DNA of 64,000 nt. Origin: CAVTTH01 sp963737545 (GTDB taxonomy: Bacteria > Verrucomicrobiota > Verrucomicrobiia > Chthoniobacterales > UBA10450). Within the stretch, counting starts at the first letter, position 1. Each line of letters begins with the position of its first letter. The notes below the pieces were generated by a model. That model did no database searches, was not told where the DNA came from, and worked only from the letters and a program-made list of their open reading frames with translations. Location: positions 124,001 to 188,000 of the forward strand of contig CAVTTH010000004.1 in the NCBI GenBank assembly GCA_963737545.1, given 5' to 3'. This document shows positions 34,560 through 43,730 of this stretch, in pieces. Both the position numbers and the translations under genes were made by a program.

Positions 34560-37146
34560 GTGTATAACCCAAACGAAAAAGTAGATCCCATCAATGTGGC
34601 CGAAGAGGTGTCGAGGTCGTTCCTCGATTACTCGATGTCGGTCATCATCTCGCGTGCTCTGCCCGACGCGCGCGATGGTCTGAAGCCTTCGCAGAGAAGA
34701 ATTCTCTACGCGATGCACGACCTCTCGCTGTTCCCAAATCGGCAGCACCGAAAATGCGCGAAGATTTGCGGCGACACGAGCGGTAATTATCACCCGCACG
34801 GCGAGGCCGTGATTTATCCCACGCTCGTGCACATGGCCCAGGCGTGGGCGATGCGCGAAACGCTCGTAAACGGTCAGGGGAATTTCGGTTCGGTCGAAGG
34901 AGATCCACCGGCGGCGATGCGCTACACCGAGGCGCGGATGACGCATCTCGGCGCCGCGCTCATGACCGACATGGACAAGGAGACGGTCGACTTCGTTCCG
35001 AACTACGATGAAACGCGGACGGAGCCGACGGTTTTTCCCGCGGCGTTTCCGAATCTTCTCGTCAACGGCGGAACCGGCATCGCGGTCGGGATGGCGACGA
35101 ACATGCCGCCACACAATTTGGGTGAAGTGATCGATGGGATTTGCGCGCAAATCGACGATCCCGAGATCGACCTCGATGGCTTGATGAAGTTTGTGAAAGG
35201 CCCCGACTTCCCAACCGGCTGTGCCGTTCTCGGGCTCGCCGGGATCAAACAATATCTCGAGACGGGCCGCGGCAGTCTGAAAGTGCGCGGGAAGGCCGGC
35301 GTCGAAGAACTCAAGGGCAATCGCGAGCAGATCGTCATCACCGAAATCCCCTACAACGTCAACCGGGCCGTGTTGGTTGAACGCATCGCCGCGCTCGTTA
35401 ACGAGAAAGTTCTAACAGACATCACGGCGATTCGCGATGAGTCCGACGAAAACACCCGCGTTGTCATCGAACTCAAACGCGACGGCAATCCGAAGATTGT
35501 CATCAACAATCTTTACAAGCATACCGCTCTGGAAAGTTCGTTCGCGGTCAACATGCTCGCGATTGATCACGGCCGGCCAAAGTTGTTGTCGCTCAAGAGG
35601 GCGAACCAGGCCTACATCGATCATCGCCGCGATGTTATTCTGCGCCGGACGCGCTTCGAGTTGCGCAAAGCCGAGGAGCGCGCGGAAACGCTCGAGGGCT
35701 ATCTCATCGCGCTGGCGAATCTCGACGAATTCATTCGCATCATCCGAGGATCGGCCAATCGCGATGAAGCGCGCGTCAAATTGCTCGCCTTCGAGTTTAC
35801 GCGCAAACAAGTTGAGCAGATCGGCATCCTCATTCGCAACGACGCGCGTCTGGTCGATGGCCGCTACGCCTTTAGCGAACATCAAACAAATCAGATTCTC
35901 GATCTTCGCCTTTATCAGCTGACCGGCCTCGAACGCGAAAAGATCGTTAACGAATACAAAGAGCTGATCGAGACGATCAAGGATCTGCGGGATATTCTGG
36001 CGAAAGAGCCGCGCGTTTTCCAAATCATTAAGAAGGAGCTGCGCGAAATCCGCGACAAATACGACTCCCCTCGCCTCACCCAGCTCGTGCCGGACGAGGG
36101 CGAGATCAACATGGAGGATTTGATCGCGAACGAAGGCTGCATCATCAGCATCACGCACGGCGGATTTATTAAACGCACGGCGGTCAGCGCGTTTCGCGCG
36201 CAGCGCCGTGGCGGCAAAGGCGTTATCGGCATGACGACGCGAGAGGGCGCGACCGAGGAGGCAGAGGGCGATTTCGTCGAGCATCTTTTCGCGGCGACGA
36301 CACATGATTACCTGATGTTTTTCACCACGTCGGGGCGCGCGTACGTCGAGAAGGTTTACGAGATTCCCGAAATGGGCCGCGCCGCCAAGGGCCGTTCCAT
36401 CGCTAATCTTCTCGATCTGCGGGCGGATGAAAAAATTGCGGCGACGATTCGCGTCCAATCCAAGAAATCGGGAACCGGCGCAAACAGTACCCGATGAAAC
36501 GTGGGATGAGAATTTTCACATCGTTTTTGCAACGCGTTCCGGCATTGTGAAAAAGTCCAACCTCTCTGACTACAGCAACGTCCGGAAAGGTGGCATCATC
36601 GCCATTCAAATCGAGCCGGGCGATTGCCTGATCGACGCCAAGCTAACAAACGGCAACAACGAAGTTGTCTTAATCACGCGGGACGGCATGAGCCTGCGCT
36701 TTCATGAAGAGCAAATGCGCGATCAGGGGCGCAACACCGTAGGCGTGTGGGGCATTCGTCCGGAGAAAGGGGACTTGGTCGTAGCGATCTCACTGGTCGA
36801 ACCCGCTGCCATGTTGCTGGTAGCCGGTGAAAACGGCATCGGCAAACGCACTCCGTTCGACGATTACCGCAAACAAAACCGCGGCGGCAAAGGAATCATC
36901 ACCATGAAAACCGGCGAAAAGACTGGACGCGTTGTGGGCGCGTTGACGGTGACCGAAATCGATGAGCTAATGTTGATCACGACCAAAGGCCAGATGGTGC
37001 GCACGCGGGTGAAAGAGATTCGCGCCGTAGGGCGAAATACGATGGGCGTGAAACTGATGGATTTGCGCGGCACTGAAAAACTTCAGGCGATTGCACCGGT
37101 GGTGAGCCAGGAAGCCGAAGAGACGGAAAGCGTGACCGCGGTTTAG
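34560..37146 (+). CDS. gyrA: DNA gyrase subunit A, split by a one-base frameshift
   Basis: Breakage-reunion subunit of gyrase. Start is a GTG at 34560 (MYNPNEKVDPINVAEEV, DYSMSVIISRALPDARDGLKPSQRRILYAM). The catalytic tyrosine is Y122 in AMRYTEARM. The quinolone pocket reads YHPHGEAVIYPT. The C-terminal domain shows the gyrase box RAQRRGGKG, confirming GyrA and not ParC. The frame breaks near 36480: the first part ends GTGANSTR-stop, and the next frame carries TVPDETWDENFHIVFATRSG to the normal end at 37146. Removing one G from the GGG at about 36469-36471 gives RVQSKKSEPAQTVPDETW, a natural join of about 860 residues. A functional gene is nearly certain, so the break is probably a sequence error. 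Confidence 0.93.
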
Positions 37147-37171
37147 AATCCAGGTTCGGCAAAATCGACCG

Positions 37172-37555
37172 CTAATCCTGGACCTGCGCGCGCTGCTTTT
37201 TTAGCAGCGAACGCTTCCGCTTCGATTCCAGAATCCGGCGTTTCACCGCTGGAGGCCGCGGCGAGTTTCGCCGCCGGATTTTCTCACGCCGCGCTATCTC
37301 AGCGGCCCGTTTCTCGCGAACCATTCGCTCCACGGCGGCGAATAGTCGCTCACGGGCGAGCTTTCGGTTTTGCGCCTGCGACCGCGAATCCTGAACCGTG
37401 ACCGAGATTCCGCTCGGCCGATGCCGCAGAGTGACGGCAGTCGATACCTTATTGACGTTTTGGCCGCCCGGTCCCGAGGAGCGGGCAAAAACCTCTTCCA
37501 GATCCGCTTCGCGTAGCTCCAGCGACTCTTTCAACGACGTGATCGTTCCGGCCAT
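37172..37555 (-). CDS. arfB: ArfB-like peptidyl-tRNA hydrolase (class I release factor domain)
   Basis: Codon-independent rescue factor that frees stalled ribosomes, by family. 127 residues with the catalytic GGQ motif at residues 30-32 in SSGPGGQNVNKVSTAVTLRH. SQAQNRKLARERLFAAVER follows, and a lysine/arginine-rich C-terminal tail (about residues 85-127) that would enter the mRNA channel, as in ArfB/YaeJ. No codon-recognition domain. The ATG at 37555 is preferred. Single gene convergent with gyrA. Confidence 0.85.
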   Translation of the reverse strand: MAGTITSLKESLELREADLEEVFARSSGPGGQNVNKVSTAVTLRHRPSGISVTVQDSRSQAQNRKLARERLFAAVERMVREKRAAEIARREKIRRRNSPRPPAVKRRILESKRKRSLLKKQRAQVQD

Positions 37556-37594
37556 CCTGGCGCGCGATCCGAATTCGGAGGAAACATCATTCCG

Positions 37595-38878
37595 CTAAAA
37601 AGTGAAATTCAGTCCGGCAAAGTAGATATTCTGGGAGTAAGAACCAAACGCCGTATTGGAGCTCACATTCGTGTAATGATAACCCGCGTTCACAACCAAA
37701 TGCCGGTTGATCATCATGCTGGCCGAAGGGGCGATCTCAAAGGTCTCGCTCAAGGTTCCGCCGCCGGGGACGTAATTGAGAGCAAGGCTGGCGGAGAGCC
37801 GCCGCGTTATCCGAATCTGAGAAAACAATCCTGTGCGAAAGGTAGCGCTGCTCGGAACTCCAACCGTGTTGGATTCTTCGGTGGAATAACTGTTCGTCCA
37901 GCTCACAGAAATCCTGCGTCCGAACTTGTAATTGATCGCGCTATCGAAATATGGAGCCGGTCCACTCCCGTTGCTCGTGGAAGAACGAACCTCCAGGCCG
38001 CCACGGAAAGTCACGTTCAGATGCGGATTGAATCTTTGCTCGAAACCGGCGAGGAAGAAATTAGTCGTCGAATCCTGTGGGGAGTTATTCGGGTAATTGA
38101 TGACCTGAAATCGGTATTCACCATCGATTGTTGTCCAGGGAAACAGGAGGTATCGAGCCTGCTGTCCGACGGTCTGCTCGAAACGGTCCTGAACTGAGGC
38201 GGCCGTCTGTTGATAAGTCACTGCGTCGATCGTGTAGCTGGTGATAGTCCAAAAGCGCGGTGTCCAGGAATAGCTGAGCGAGTTTGTGTCGGAAAGGATA
38301 AGGTAATTTCCGGACGCCTGGTTCGGTCCGAGATTAGTGCTGAGATCCGGTTGAGATTGGTATGATACCAGGGCCTGGACGTCGAGTTCGATCCGCTTGG
38401 TAAAGCGGTGCATGAAAGAAAGGGCCAAATAGCCGTTGCTGTTATTCGCACCCGCCGAGTGATCGAAGTAATAGGTGTATCCACCACCAGCCGCCAGACT
38501 CAATCGCGTCCGCGGTGAACCCGTGCTGTAAGAGAAGGTCGCGTTTACATTCGTGTAAGCTGACCCGGAGACACCTCCTCCCGTTCCTGCCGTGTTGACG
38601 TTGTCGTTATAGCCGGTGATGACGGACACGGATGACCGAAGGTGACGGAGAAGGCCAAAGCCGACGTCTTCCCCGACGGTAGCTGCTATCGGGGTACCAT
38701 CGTCAGGTCTCGTCTGCACGATGGGTCCGATGTTGTCCACCGCCGCCTGGGTATTTGTCGCCTCCGTCCCCGTAGTCTCCGTCGTCGAGGTCTCCACCAC
38801 TTGCGCGCAGAGTCGCTGATTAAGGGTGAGGGCGACAGCGATGACGCAACCAACTCTTATGGAACGAAGAAGTGTCAT
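37595..38878 (-). CDS. Outer-membrane beta-barrel protein
   Basis: 427 residues. Signal peptide MTLLRSIRVGCVIAVALTLNQRLCA, a low-complexity threonine/glutamate-rich spacer (residues 26-75), then long alternating amphipathic strands (GYNDNVN, FSYSTGSPRTRLSLAAGGGYTYYF, RIELDVQALVSYQS, HLNVTFRGGLEV, RISVSWTNSYS). The protein ends in a terminal phenylalanine after IYFAGLNFTF, the classic outer-membrane insertion signal. Layout matches the EpsL-like or TIGR03016-type barrels found in exopolysaccharide loci, though no such genes adjoin it. Role unknown. Confidence 0.85.
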   Translation of the reverse strand: MTLLRSIRVGCVIAVALTLNQRLCAQVVETSTTETTGTEATNTQAAVDNIGPIVQTRPDDGTPIAATVGEDVGFGLLRHLRSSVSVITGYNDNVNTAGTGGGVSGSAYTNVNATFSYSTGSPRTRLSLAAGGGYTYYFDHSAGANNSNGYLALSFMHRFTKRIELDVQALVSYQSQPDLSTNLGPNQASGNYLILSDTNSLSYSWTPRFWTITSYTIDAVTYQQTAASVQDRFEQTVGQQARYLLFPWTTIDGEYRFQVINYPNNSPQDSTTNFFLAGFEQRFNPHLNVTFRGGLEVRSSTSNGSGPAPYFDSAINYKFGRRISVSWTNSYSTEESNTVGVPSSATFRTGLFSQIRITRRLSASLALNYVPGGGTLSETFEIAPSASMMINRHLVVNAGYHYTNVSSNTAFGSYSQNIYFAGLNFTF

Positions 38879-39126
38879 ATTAGCCGTCTGAGTTTCCGGT
38901 AACCGTTGACGACAAAGTCAGATCGCCGCGTGCGTTGGATCGTAGGCAGGCGTTTGCGCGGGAGCAATGGCTTTTTCTGGCACTGGAGCATCAAGTTTCA
39001 GCCGGAATCGTGCCGTCATCTGCGAGGCCGTTTCCAAGCTCATTTGTCGATGTTACGCGCGTGCATACGCGCCGTCAGCAAAATTCAAACTCGCCCTATT
39101 TCCAGCCGGAATTCCCCGTGCTTGAA

Positions 39127-39214
39127 TGGTGCCGATGGCGGGACTCGAACCCACACAGAGCTTTCACTCTAACGGATTTTAAGTCCGTTGCGTCTGCCAT
39201 TTCGCCACATCGGC
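39127..39214 (-). tRNA. tRNA-Leu(UAA)
   Basis: On the minus strand the sequence folds as a long-variable-arm tRNA: acceptor stem GCCGATG/CATCGGC, a D-arm containing TGGCAGACG, anticodon stem CGGA/TCCG with loop CTTAAAA (anticodon TAA), a variable arm, and the T arm ending GGGTTCGAGTCCC. The 3' end ACCA is encoded (39127-39130). Leu rather than Ser follows from the TAA anticodon. It lies alone between the barrel gene and a lipoprotein. Confidence 0.95.
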
Positions 39215-39373
39215 GCTGCCGCAGAAGTGTAAGACTTTCCAGCGCGGGACAAAGCGGAATCGATCACGCGCTGCTGCAAATGGACTGGACTTCTCCGCCC
39301 AAATCGAGGTAAGGAAATCCAAGGGATTTCTTAATATGTGACGAAAACCTACCCAAGAAAGCGAGTTGATCCT

Positions 39374-39796
39374 ATGCCGTCTCACAAAATGAATCACCGA
39401 ATTGCGCTGCCGCTATTTTTTGTCGCAATCATTCTCTTGCCGGGGTGCGAGACCGTCGACAAGACTGTCGGCAAAGTCGTCACGACGTGTAAATACGACG
39501 TGAATTTGGTGGCGACGTTAGGCAAAACAAAAGTGGACGTCCAAAAAGCCTACAAGTCGAGCGCGAAGAAGGATGTGGAAACTGCGCGGGGTGCCGTGAA
39601 AGAAATGGTTGCGACAGCAGAAAGCGGCAGGACCGCGACGTGTTCGGAGCCGGCTGCGCAAGCGCAGAAAATTCAAATGCTGTTCGACAAAATGGAATTC
39701 ACGAAAGCTAAGAAGGCAATCGATCAAAACAGACTGGATAATCTGCTGGAAGCGATCGACCTCGCAGTCGCGACGCAGAACCAGTTGAAGAAGTAG
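39374..39796 (+). CDS. Small lipoprotein of unknown function
   Basis: 140 residues from the ATG at 39374. The signal sequence ends in the lipobox LLPGC (cysteine 25), so the protein is lipid-anchored in the envelope. The rest is short, helical and lysine-rich (KVDVQKAYKSSAKKDVETARGAVKEM, AKKAIDQNRLDNLLEAIDLA). An ATG at 39338 would place the lipobox at residue 37 and is less likely. It precedes another small gene by 16 bases. Confidence 0.72.
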   Translation: MPSHKMNHRIALPLFFVAIILLPGCETVDKTVGKVVTTCKYDVNLVATLGKTKVDVQKAYKSSAKKDVETARGAVKEMVATAESGRTATCSEPAAQAQKIQMLFDKMEFTKAKKAIDQNRLDNLLEAIDLAVATQNQLKK

Positions 39797-39812
39797 GCGA
39801 GGATCCTGGCTT

Positions 39813-40169
39813 ATGGCAAAGAAGCGAAAGAAGGCCGGAAAAAAAGACTGGAAATCGGTTATCGACGATTTGCCGGACCAGGTCGCGGATACGGCAAAGA
39901 CAGAGGCGAAGGATTTCGTTAATCAATTACTCAACAATTCGGACGAATTCGCGCAAAGGCAGGGCAAGAAAATTGCCGGCTATCTGGAACAATACGCCAA
40001 GGGGCGGCTCACGGCGGAAGAGTTGACGGAATGCACGAACGACGTCGCGGTCTTGACGGAAATGCACGCGGCGAAGGAATCGATCGCTGGAAAGCAGAGG
40101 CTCCAGAAGGTGGCGATGGATATCACTGGAATTCTCATCAAGGGCGCATTGGCAGCGCTCCTTGTATAG
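39813..40169 (+). CDS. Small basic helical protein with a hydrophobic end, function unknown
   Basis: 118 residues. The N-terminus MAKKRKKAGKKDW is strongly basic; the middle is charged and helical (LPDQVADTAKTEAKDFVNQLL, AGYLEQYAKGRLTAEELTECTND); and the last 18 residues (ITGILIKGALAALLV) form one hydrophobic helix. It could be a small tail-anchored or membrane-associated protein. It follows the lipoprotein gene closely and may be co-transcribed. No family recognised. Confidence 0.65.
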   Translation: MAKKRKKAGKKDWKSVIDDLPDQVADTAKTEAKDFVNQLLNNSDEFAQRQGKKIAGYLEQYAKGRLTAEELTECTNDVAVLTEMHAAKESIAGKQRLQKVAMDITGILIKGALAALLV

Positions 40170-40267
40170 CCGAGTGGCTCTTACCCTGAGCTGCAGCCCA
40201 CGGAGCGCGGCAAATTGCTTGCAACTTTTCCGCGCTGCCTTTCATGTAGGATCGTCCTCCCGAGGAT

Positions 40268-40873
40268 ATGACGACCGCCAATAAGATCACCATCGTCCGG
40301 ATTCTGATGATCCCGGCGTTTGTCACGATGGCAATCTACTATGGCCAGAGCATTCAGCGCGGCGAACCGCTCGAGTGGCAACGTTTCGCCGCGATTGCAA
40401 TCTTCCTCCTCGCCGCGGTCAGTGATGGCCTCGACGGATATGTCGCTCGCCACTACCACCAGCGCAGCGCTCTCGGCGTAATCCTCGATCCGATCGCGGA
40501 CAAAGGCCTTCTCTTGAGCGGCATCATCACGCTGAGCATCAGCAACTGGAGCGAGACCGATCCGGCCTATGGCCGATTTCCCGCGTGGTTTCCCGTCCTC
40601 ATCATCACGCGCGATGCAGTGATCCTGGTCGGCAGCGCGGTTTTGCATTTACTGAACGGAAAGGTGCAGGTGCGACCAAGCTGGACTGGCAAGGTGGCAA
40701 CCGTCCTGCAAATGGCCGCCATCGCCTGGGTGATGTTGCAATTGCGATTCATCCCTCTCCTTTACATCGTCGCTGCCGCCGCGTTCTTTACTTTCATATC
40801 CGGGATTATCTACGTGCGCGATGGTGTGCGACAGTTGCAACTTGAAGGGCACGCGAACGCGAAGACTAGCTGA
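40268..40873 (+). CDS. pgsA: CDP-diacylglycerol-glycerol-3-phosphate 3-phosphatidyltransferase
   Basis: Membrane enzyme that begins phosphatidylglycerol synthesis. The motif D-x2-DG-x2-AR-x8-G-x3-D-x3-D is complete: SDGLDGYVARHYHQRSALGVILDPIADKG, residues 52-80. Four to five hydrophobic helices flank it. The N-terminus MTTANKITIVRILMIPAFV is typical of PgsA. 201 residues. Together with pssA and psd in the same window, this supplies both branches of phospholipid head-group synthesis. Confidence 0.93.
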   Translation: MTTANKITIVRILMIPAFVTMAIYYGQSIQRGEPLEWQRFAAIAIFLLAAVSDGLDGYVARHYHQRSALGVILDPIADKGLLLSGIITLSISNWSETDPAYGRFPAWFPVLIITRDAVILVGSAVLHLLNGKVQVRPSWTGKVATVLQMAAIAWVMLQLRFIPLLYIVAAAAFFTFISGIIYVRDGVRQLQLEGHANAKTS

Positions 40874-40889
40874 TAAGAGCGAGCCGCGC

Positions 40890-42284
40890 TTGGCCCGCGA
40901 TTCGCAAGGGAGCACACCGCACCCTGTTGGAAATGTTGCAATCGTGGGACGACCAAACGTTGGAAAATCCGCGCTATTCAATCGCCTGGCTGGTCGCAAC
41001 ATCGCGATCGTACATGATGAGCCCGGCATTACCCGCGATCGTCTCGCTGCGCCGTGCACGCGCGGAGTGCGACCGTTCATCATCTGGGACACGGGCGGAA
41101 TCGGCGGCGCCGGCGAAACTGATTTGACCGCACAAGTGCACGAGGCGGCCGATGCCGCCATGCGTGAAAGCAACCTCATTCTGTTCGTTGTCGATGCGCA
41201 GGACGGCGTCGCTCCAGTTGACGCCGAACTGGCAAAAATGCTGCGACGATCGCGTGTGCCCGTGCTGCTGGTGATCAATAAGATCGACCACCCAAATCAC
41301 GAAAATCTCGAAGTGGAATTTACCCGTCTCGGTTTTCGCGACATGGTCGCGATCAGCGCCGCGCATGGTCGCGGGATTGAGGAATTGCTCGAAAAGATTG
41401 ATAGTCTTCTTCCGGATGAATCCGCCCAACCTGCGCTGGAGGGAAGCGAGGCCCCTCTCGCCCTGGCCATCGTCGGCCGGCCCAACGCGGGAAAATCTTC
41501 GCTCATCAACTCCATTCTCCGGCGCGCACGCACGATCGTCAGCGAACTGCCCGGCACGACGCGCGACGCCGTTGACATTCTTTACGAACGCGAGGGACAA
41601 AAGTTTCTGCTTATCGACACCGCGGGAATGCGCGCGCGCAGCAAACATTCCAGCTCAGTTGAAGTCTTCAGCGTGATGCGGGCTGAACGCACGATCCGTC
41701 GCGCGGATTTGTGCGTTCTTGTAGTCGACCTTACCGCCGGTGTCACATCGCAGGACAAAAGAATCGCCGGTCTGATCCAAAAATCACGCAAACCGTGTCT
41801 CGTGATCGCGAACAAGTGGGACCTGGTGAAACCGGCACGCCGTGCGAAGGCGGAGATGGAACGAATCGCCGATGAAACACGGAGCAATCTCTTTTTTCTC
41901 GATTACGCGCCGGTCCTGATCGCATCCGCTCTCAGCGGCGAGAATGTGGAACAACTCTTCACCTTGATCGCGCGGATTCAACGCGCTGCGACGACCCGCA
42001 TCGGCACCGGTGTGCTCAACCGATTACTACGCGCGGCGTTTGCAGAAACTCCGCCGCCCATGATCGGAACTCGCCGCTTGAAATTATTTTACGTCGCGCA
42101 GTCGAGCGGCGAGTCACGAAATGCGCTTAATCCTCCGAAATTTGTGCTCTTCGTCAATCAACCGAAACTACTGAGCGACAACTACGCCCGTTACATTGAA
42201 GGGCGGATTCGCCGGGCGGAGCCGTATCCGGGTTTGCCGATATTGCTTTCGTCCCGGGCGCGCAGCGAACGTTCGACCGGGTAG
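40890..42284 (+). CDS. der: Double GTPase Der (EngA), ribosome biogenesis
   Basis: Essential GTPase with two tandem G domains for 50S assembly. G1 motifs are VAIVGRPNVGKSALFNRLAG (first domain) and LAIVGRPNAGKSSLINSIL (second); NKIDH and NKWDL are the NKxD guanine motifs, and IWDTGG and LIDTAGM are the G3 motifs. A C-terminal KH-like domain (RAFAETPPP and KLFYVAQSS, VLFVNQPKLLSDNYARYIEGRIR) ends it. No ATG precedes the first G domain except 40821, inside pgsA. A TTG at 40890 gives a typical short N-terminus, and is my choice, but the true start is unproved. About 464 residues. Confidence 0.93.
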   Translation: MARDSQGSTPHPVGNVAIVGRPNVGKSALFNRLAGRNIAIVHDEPGITRDRLAAPCTRGVRPFIIWDTGGIGGAGETDLTAQVHEAADAAMRESNLILFVVDAQDGVAPVDAELAKMLRRSRVPVLLVINKIDHPNHENLEVEFTRLGFRDMVAISAAHGRGIEELLEKIDSLLPDESAQPALEGSEAPLALAIVGRPNAGKSSLINSILRRARTIVSELPGTTRDAVDILYEREGQKFLLIDTAGMRARSKHSSSVEVFSVMRAERTIRRADLCVLVVDLTAGVTSQDKRIAGLIQKSRKPCLVIANKWDLVKPARRAKAEMERIADETRSNLFFLDYAPVLIASALSGENVEQLFTLIARIQRAATTRIGTGVLNRLLRAAFAETPPPMIGTRRLKLFYVAQSSGESRNALNPPKFVLFVNQPKLLSDNYARYIEGRIRRAEPYPGLPILLSSRARSERSTG

Positions 42285-42335
42285 AATGGCACTTAGTTCG
42301 AACGCATTGCCACACGATTTGTCTGACAAATCCGT

Positions 42336-43322
42336 ATGAGATCAACGCAGGAAATTACACATCAGGTTCAGCAACTGGGTCAATGGATTCCTGCGCTTCG
42401 CGAGCAAATCGGGCACGTGGTAATCGGGCAAAAATATCTGGTTGATCGCCTCCTGCTCGGCCTGTTGGCAAACGGTCATATCCTGCTCGAAGGCGTCCCC
42501 GGTCTTGCCAAAACGTTGACCGTAAAGACGATGGCCGCCTGCATCCAGACAGGTTTCCAACGATTACAATTCACGCCGGATTTGTTGCCCGCTGATCTAA
42601 TTGGCACTCTCATTTACAATCCGAGAACAGGAGAATTTACGACCAAGCTCGGTCCATTGTTTTCCAATTTGATTCTCGCGGACGAAATCAACCGCGCGCC
42701 GGCCAAGGTGCAAAGCGCGCTCCTCGAAGCTATGCAGGAGCGGCAGGTAACCATCGGCGACAAAACGTATCCGCTCTCCGATCCATTTCTTGTCCTGGCC
42801 ACACAAAACCCACTCGAGCAGGAGGGAACCTATCAATTACCCGAAGCCCAACTCGACCGTTTCATGTTGAAGCTGAACATCGGCTATCCACAGAAAGCAG
42901 AGGAACGCCAGATTCTCGATCTAATGGCAACGTCGGCGCCAGATCTCAGCGTCCAGCCTGTCATTGATCCGCAGCACATCATCGCCGCGCGCGAAGTGGT
43001 GAACACAATTTACATCGACGACCGGGTGAAGGATTACATCGTCGACATCGTCTGGGCAACGCGGGAGCCGGCCTCCTACAATTTGAAATTGGAGGGCCTG
43101 ATCCGATATGGCGCATCACCTCGCGCCACGATTTATCTCGCGCTCGCCGCGCGCGCACACGCATTTTTGAATGGGCGCGGATATGTGACGCCACAGGATA
43201 TCAAGAGCATCGGTCTCGACGTGCTGCGGCATCGCGTCATCGTCAGTTATGAAGCGGAGGCGGAAACGATCACGAGCGAAAATGTGGTGGAGAGAATTTT
43301 CGCGGGACTGCCGGTACCGTGA
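42336..43322 (+). CDS. MoxR-type AAA+ ATPase
   Basis: First gene of a MoxR/Bat operon. 328 residues. Walker A is GVPGLAKT at residues 53-60, Walker B LADEINRAP near 115, followed by ALLEAMQERQVTIG and the sensor-1 region FLVLATQNPLEQEGTY and the arginine-finger-like LPEAQLDRFMLKL. The C-terminal helical lid follows. Such ATPases are thought to act as chaperones for the von Willebrand factor type A proteins encoded downstream. The gene is separated from its DUF58 partner by an inserted GIY-YIG gene. Confidence 0.95.
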   Translation: MRSTQEITHQVQQLGQWIPALREQIGHVVIGQKYLVDRLLLGLLANGHILLEGVPGLAKTLTVKTMAACIQTGFQRLQFTPDLLPADLIGTLIYNPRTGEFTTKLGPLFSNLILADEINRAPAKVQSALLEAMQERQVTIGDKTYPLSDPFLVLATQNPLEQEGTYQLPEAQLDRFMLKLNIGYPQKAEERQILDLMATSAPDLSVQPVIDPQHIIAAREVVNTIYIDDRVKDYIVDIVWATREPASYNLKLEGLIRYGASPRATIYLALAARAHAFLNGRGYVTPQDIKSIGLDVLRHRVIVSYEAEAETITSENVVERIFAGLPVP

Positions 43323-43342
43323 ACCGAGGCGTGACCAAGCTG

Positions 43343-43373
43343 TCATCCCGAGCGAAGTCGAGGGATCCCGTGG
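43343..43373 (+). repeat. Left inverted repeat around the GIY-YIG gene
   Basis: TCATCCCGAGCGAAGTCGAG followed by GGATCCCGTGG. The reverse complement recurs at 43733-43774 on the other side of the GIY-YIG gene, with a short extra CTCCGCTC-type duplication. The pair lies in what would otherwise be a short gap between moxR and DUF58. Confidence 0.8.
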
Positions 43374-43406
43374 TGCAACCAAGAAGCCTTCGATGAGACA
43401 CCTTCG

Positions 43407-43730
43407 ATGAGACATCAAAACTACTTCGTCTATATCCTAACGAATGGTGATCGTGACACTGTATTGTATATTGGCGTCACGAATAATTTAGAACGGCGAG
43501 CGAGCGAGCATTCGCTCGGACGAGGCAGTGCTTTTGCGAAACAGTACAACGCTCACAAGCTCATTTACTTTGAGGCATTTCCTGATCCGGGAAGCGCGAT
43601 TGCGCGTGAGAAGCAACTGAAGGATTGGAGTCGCGCGAAAAAGGAAGAGTTAATCGCGCGGGCGAATCCAGAATGGCGGGACCTGATGGAAGAGATGCAT
43701 ACCACCAGGGAACTGGGAGGTTCTCGGTGA
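43407..43730 (+). CDS. GIY-YIG domain endonuclease-like protein
   Basis: 107 residues, a stand-alone GIY-YIG domain (UvrC N-terminal-like, YhbQ group). The signature is YFVYILTN (GIY part) and LYIGVTNNLERRASEH (YIG part with the conserved Arg), then a C-terminal Glu region (KLIYFEAFPDPGSAIAREKQLKDWSRAKKEELI). It would use one metal ion to cut DNA. The gene lies between inverted repeats inside the moxR-DUF58 operon, and its stop overlaps the DUF58 start (TGATG). A tandem CCTTCGATGAGACA duplication precedes the start. Likely a selfish or repeat-associated cassette. Confidence 0.85.
   Translation: MRHQNYFVYILTNGDRDTVLYIGVTNNLERRASEHSLGRGSAFAKQYNAHKLIYFEAFPDPGSAIAREKQLKDWSRAKKEELIARANPEWRDLMEEMHTTRELGGSR

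Noticed and set aside
35412..36458. 348-codon minus-strand frame opposite gyrA
   Set aside because: It is the shadow of the highly conserved gyrA coding frame; the translation has no family look.
36465..36495. Programmed +1 frameshift in gyrA
   Set aside because: The ACC-CGA-TGA context is suggestive, but no stimulatory structure was seen, GyrA is not known to need frameshifting, and four other genes in the window show similar homopolymer-type breaks, so error is more likely.
38935..39312. 125-codon plus-strand frame across the tRNA
   Set aside because: It reads through the tRNA-Leu gene (the WRDSNPHRAF-type translation is a common artefact of tRNA genes) and has no start or family support.
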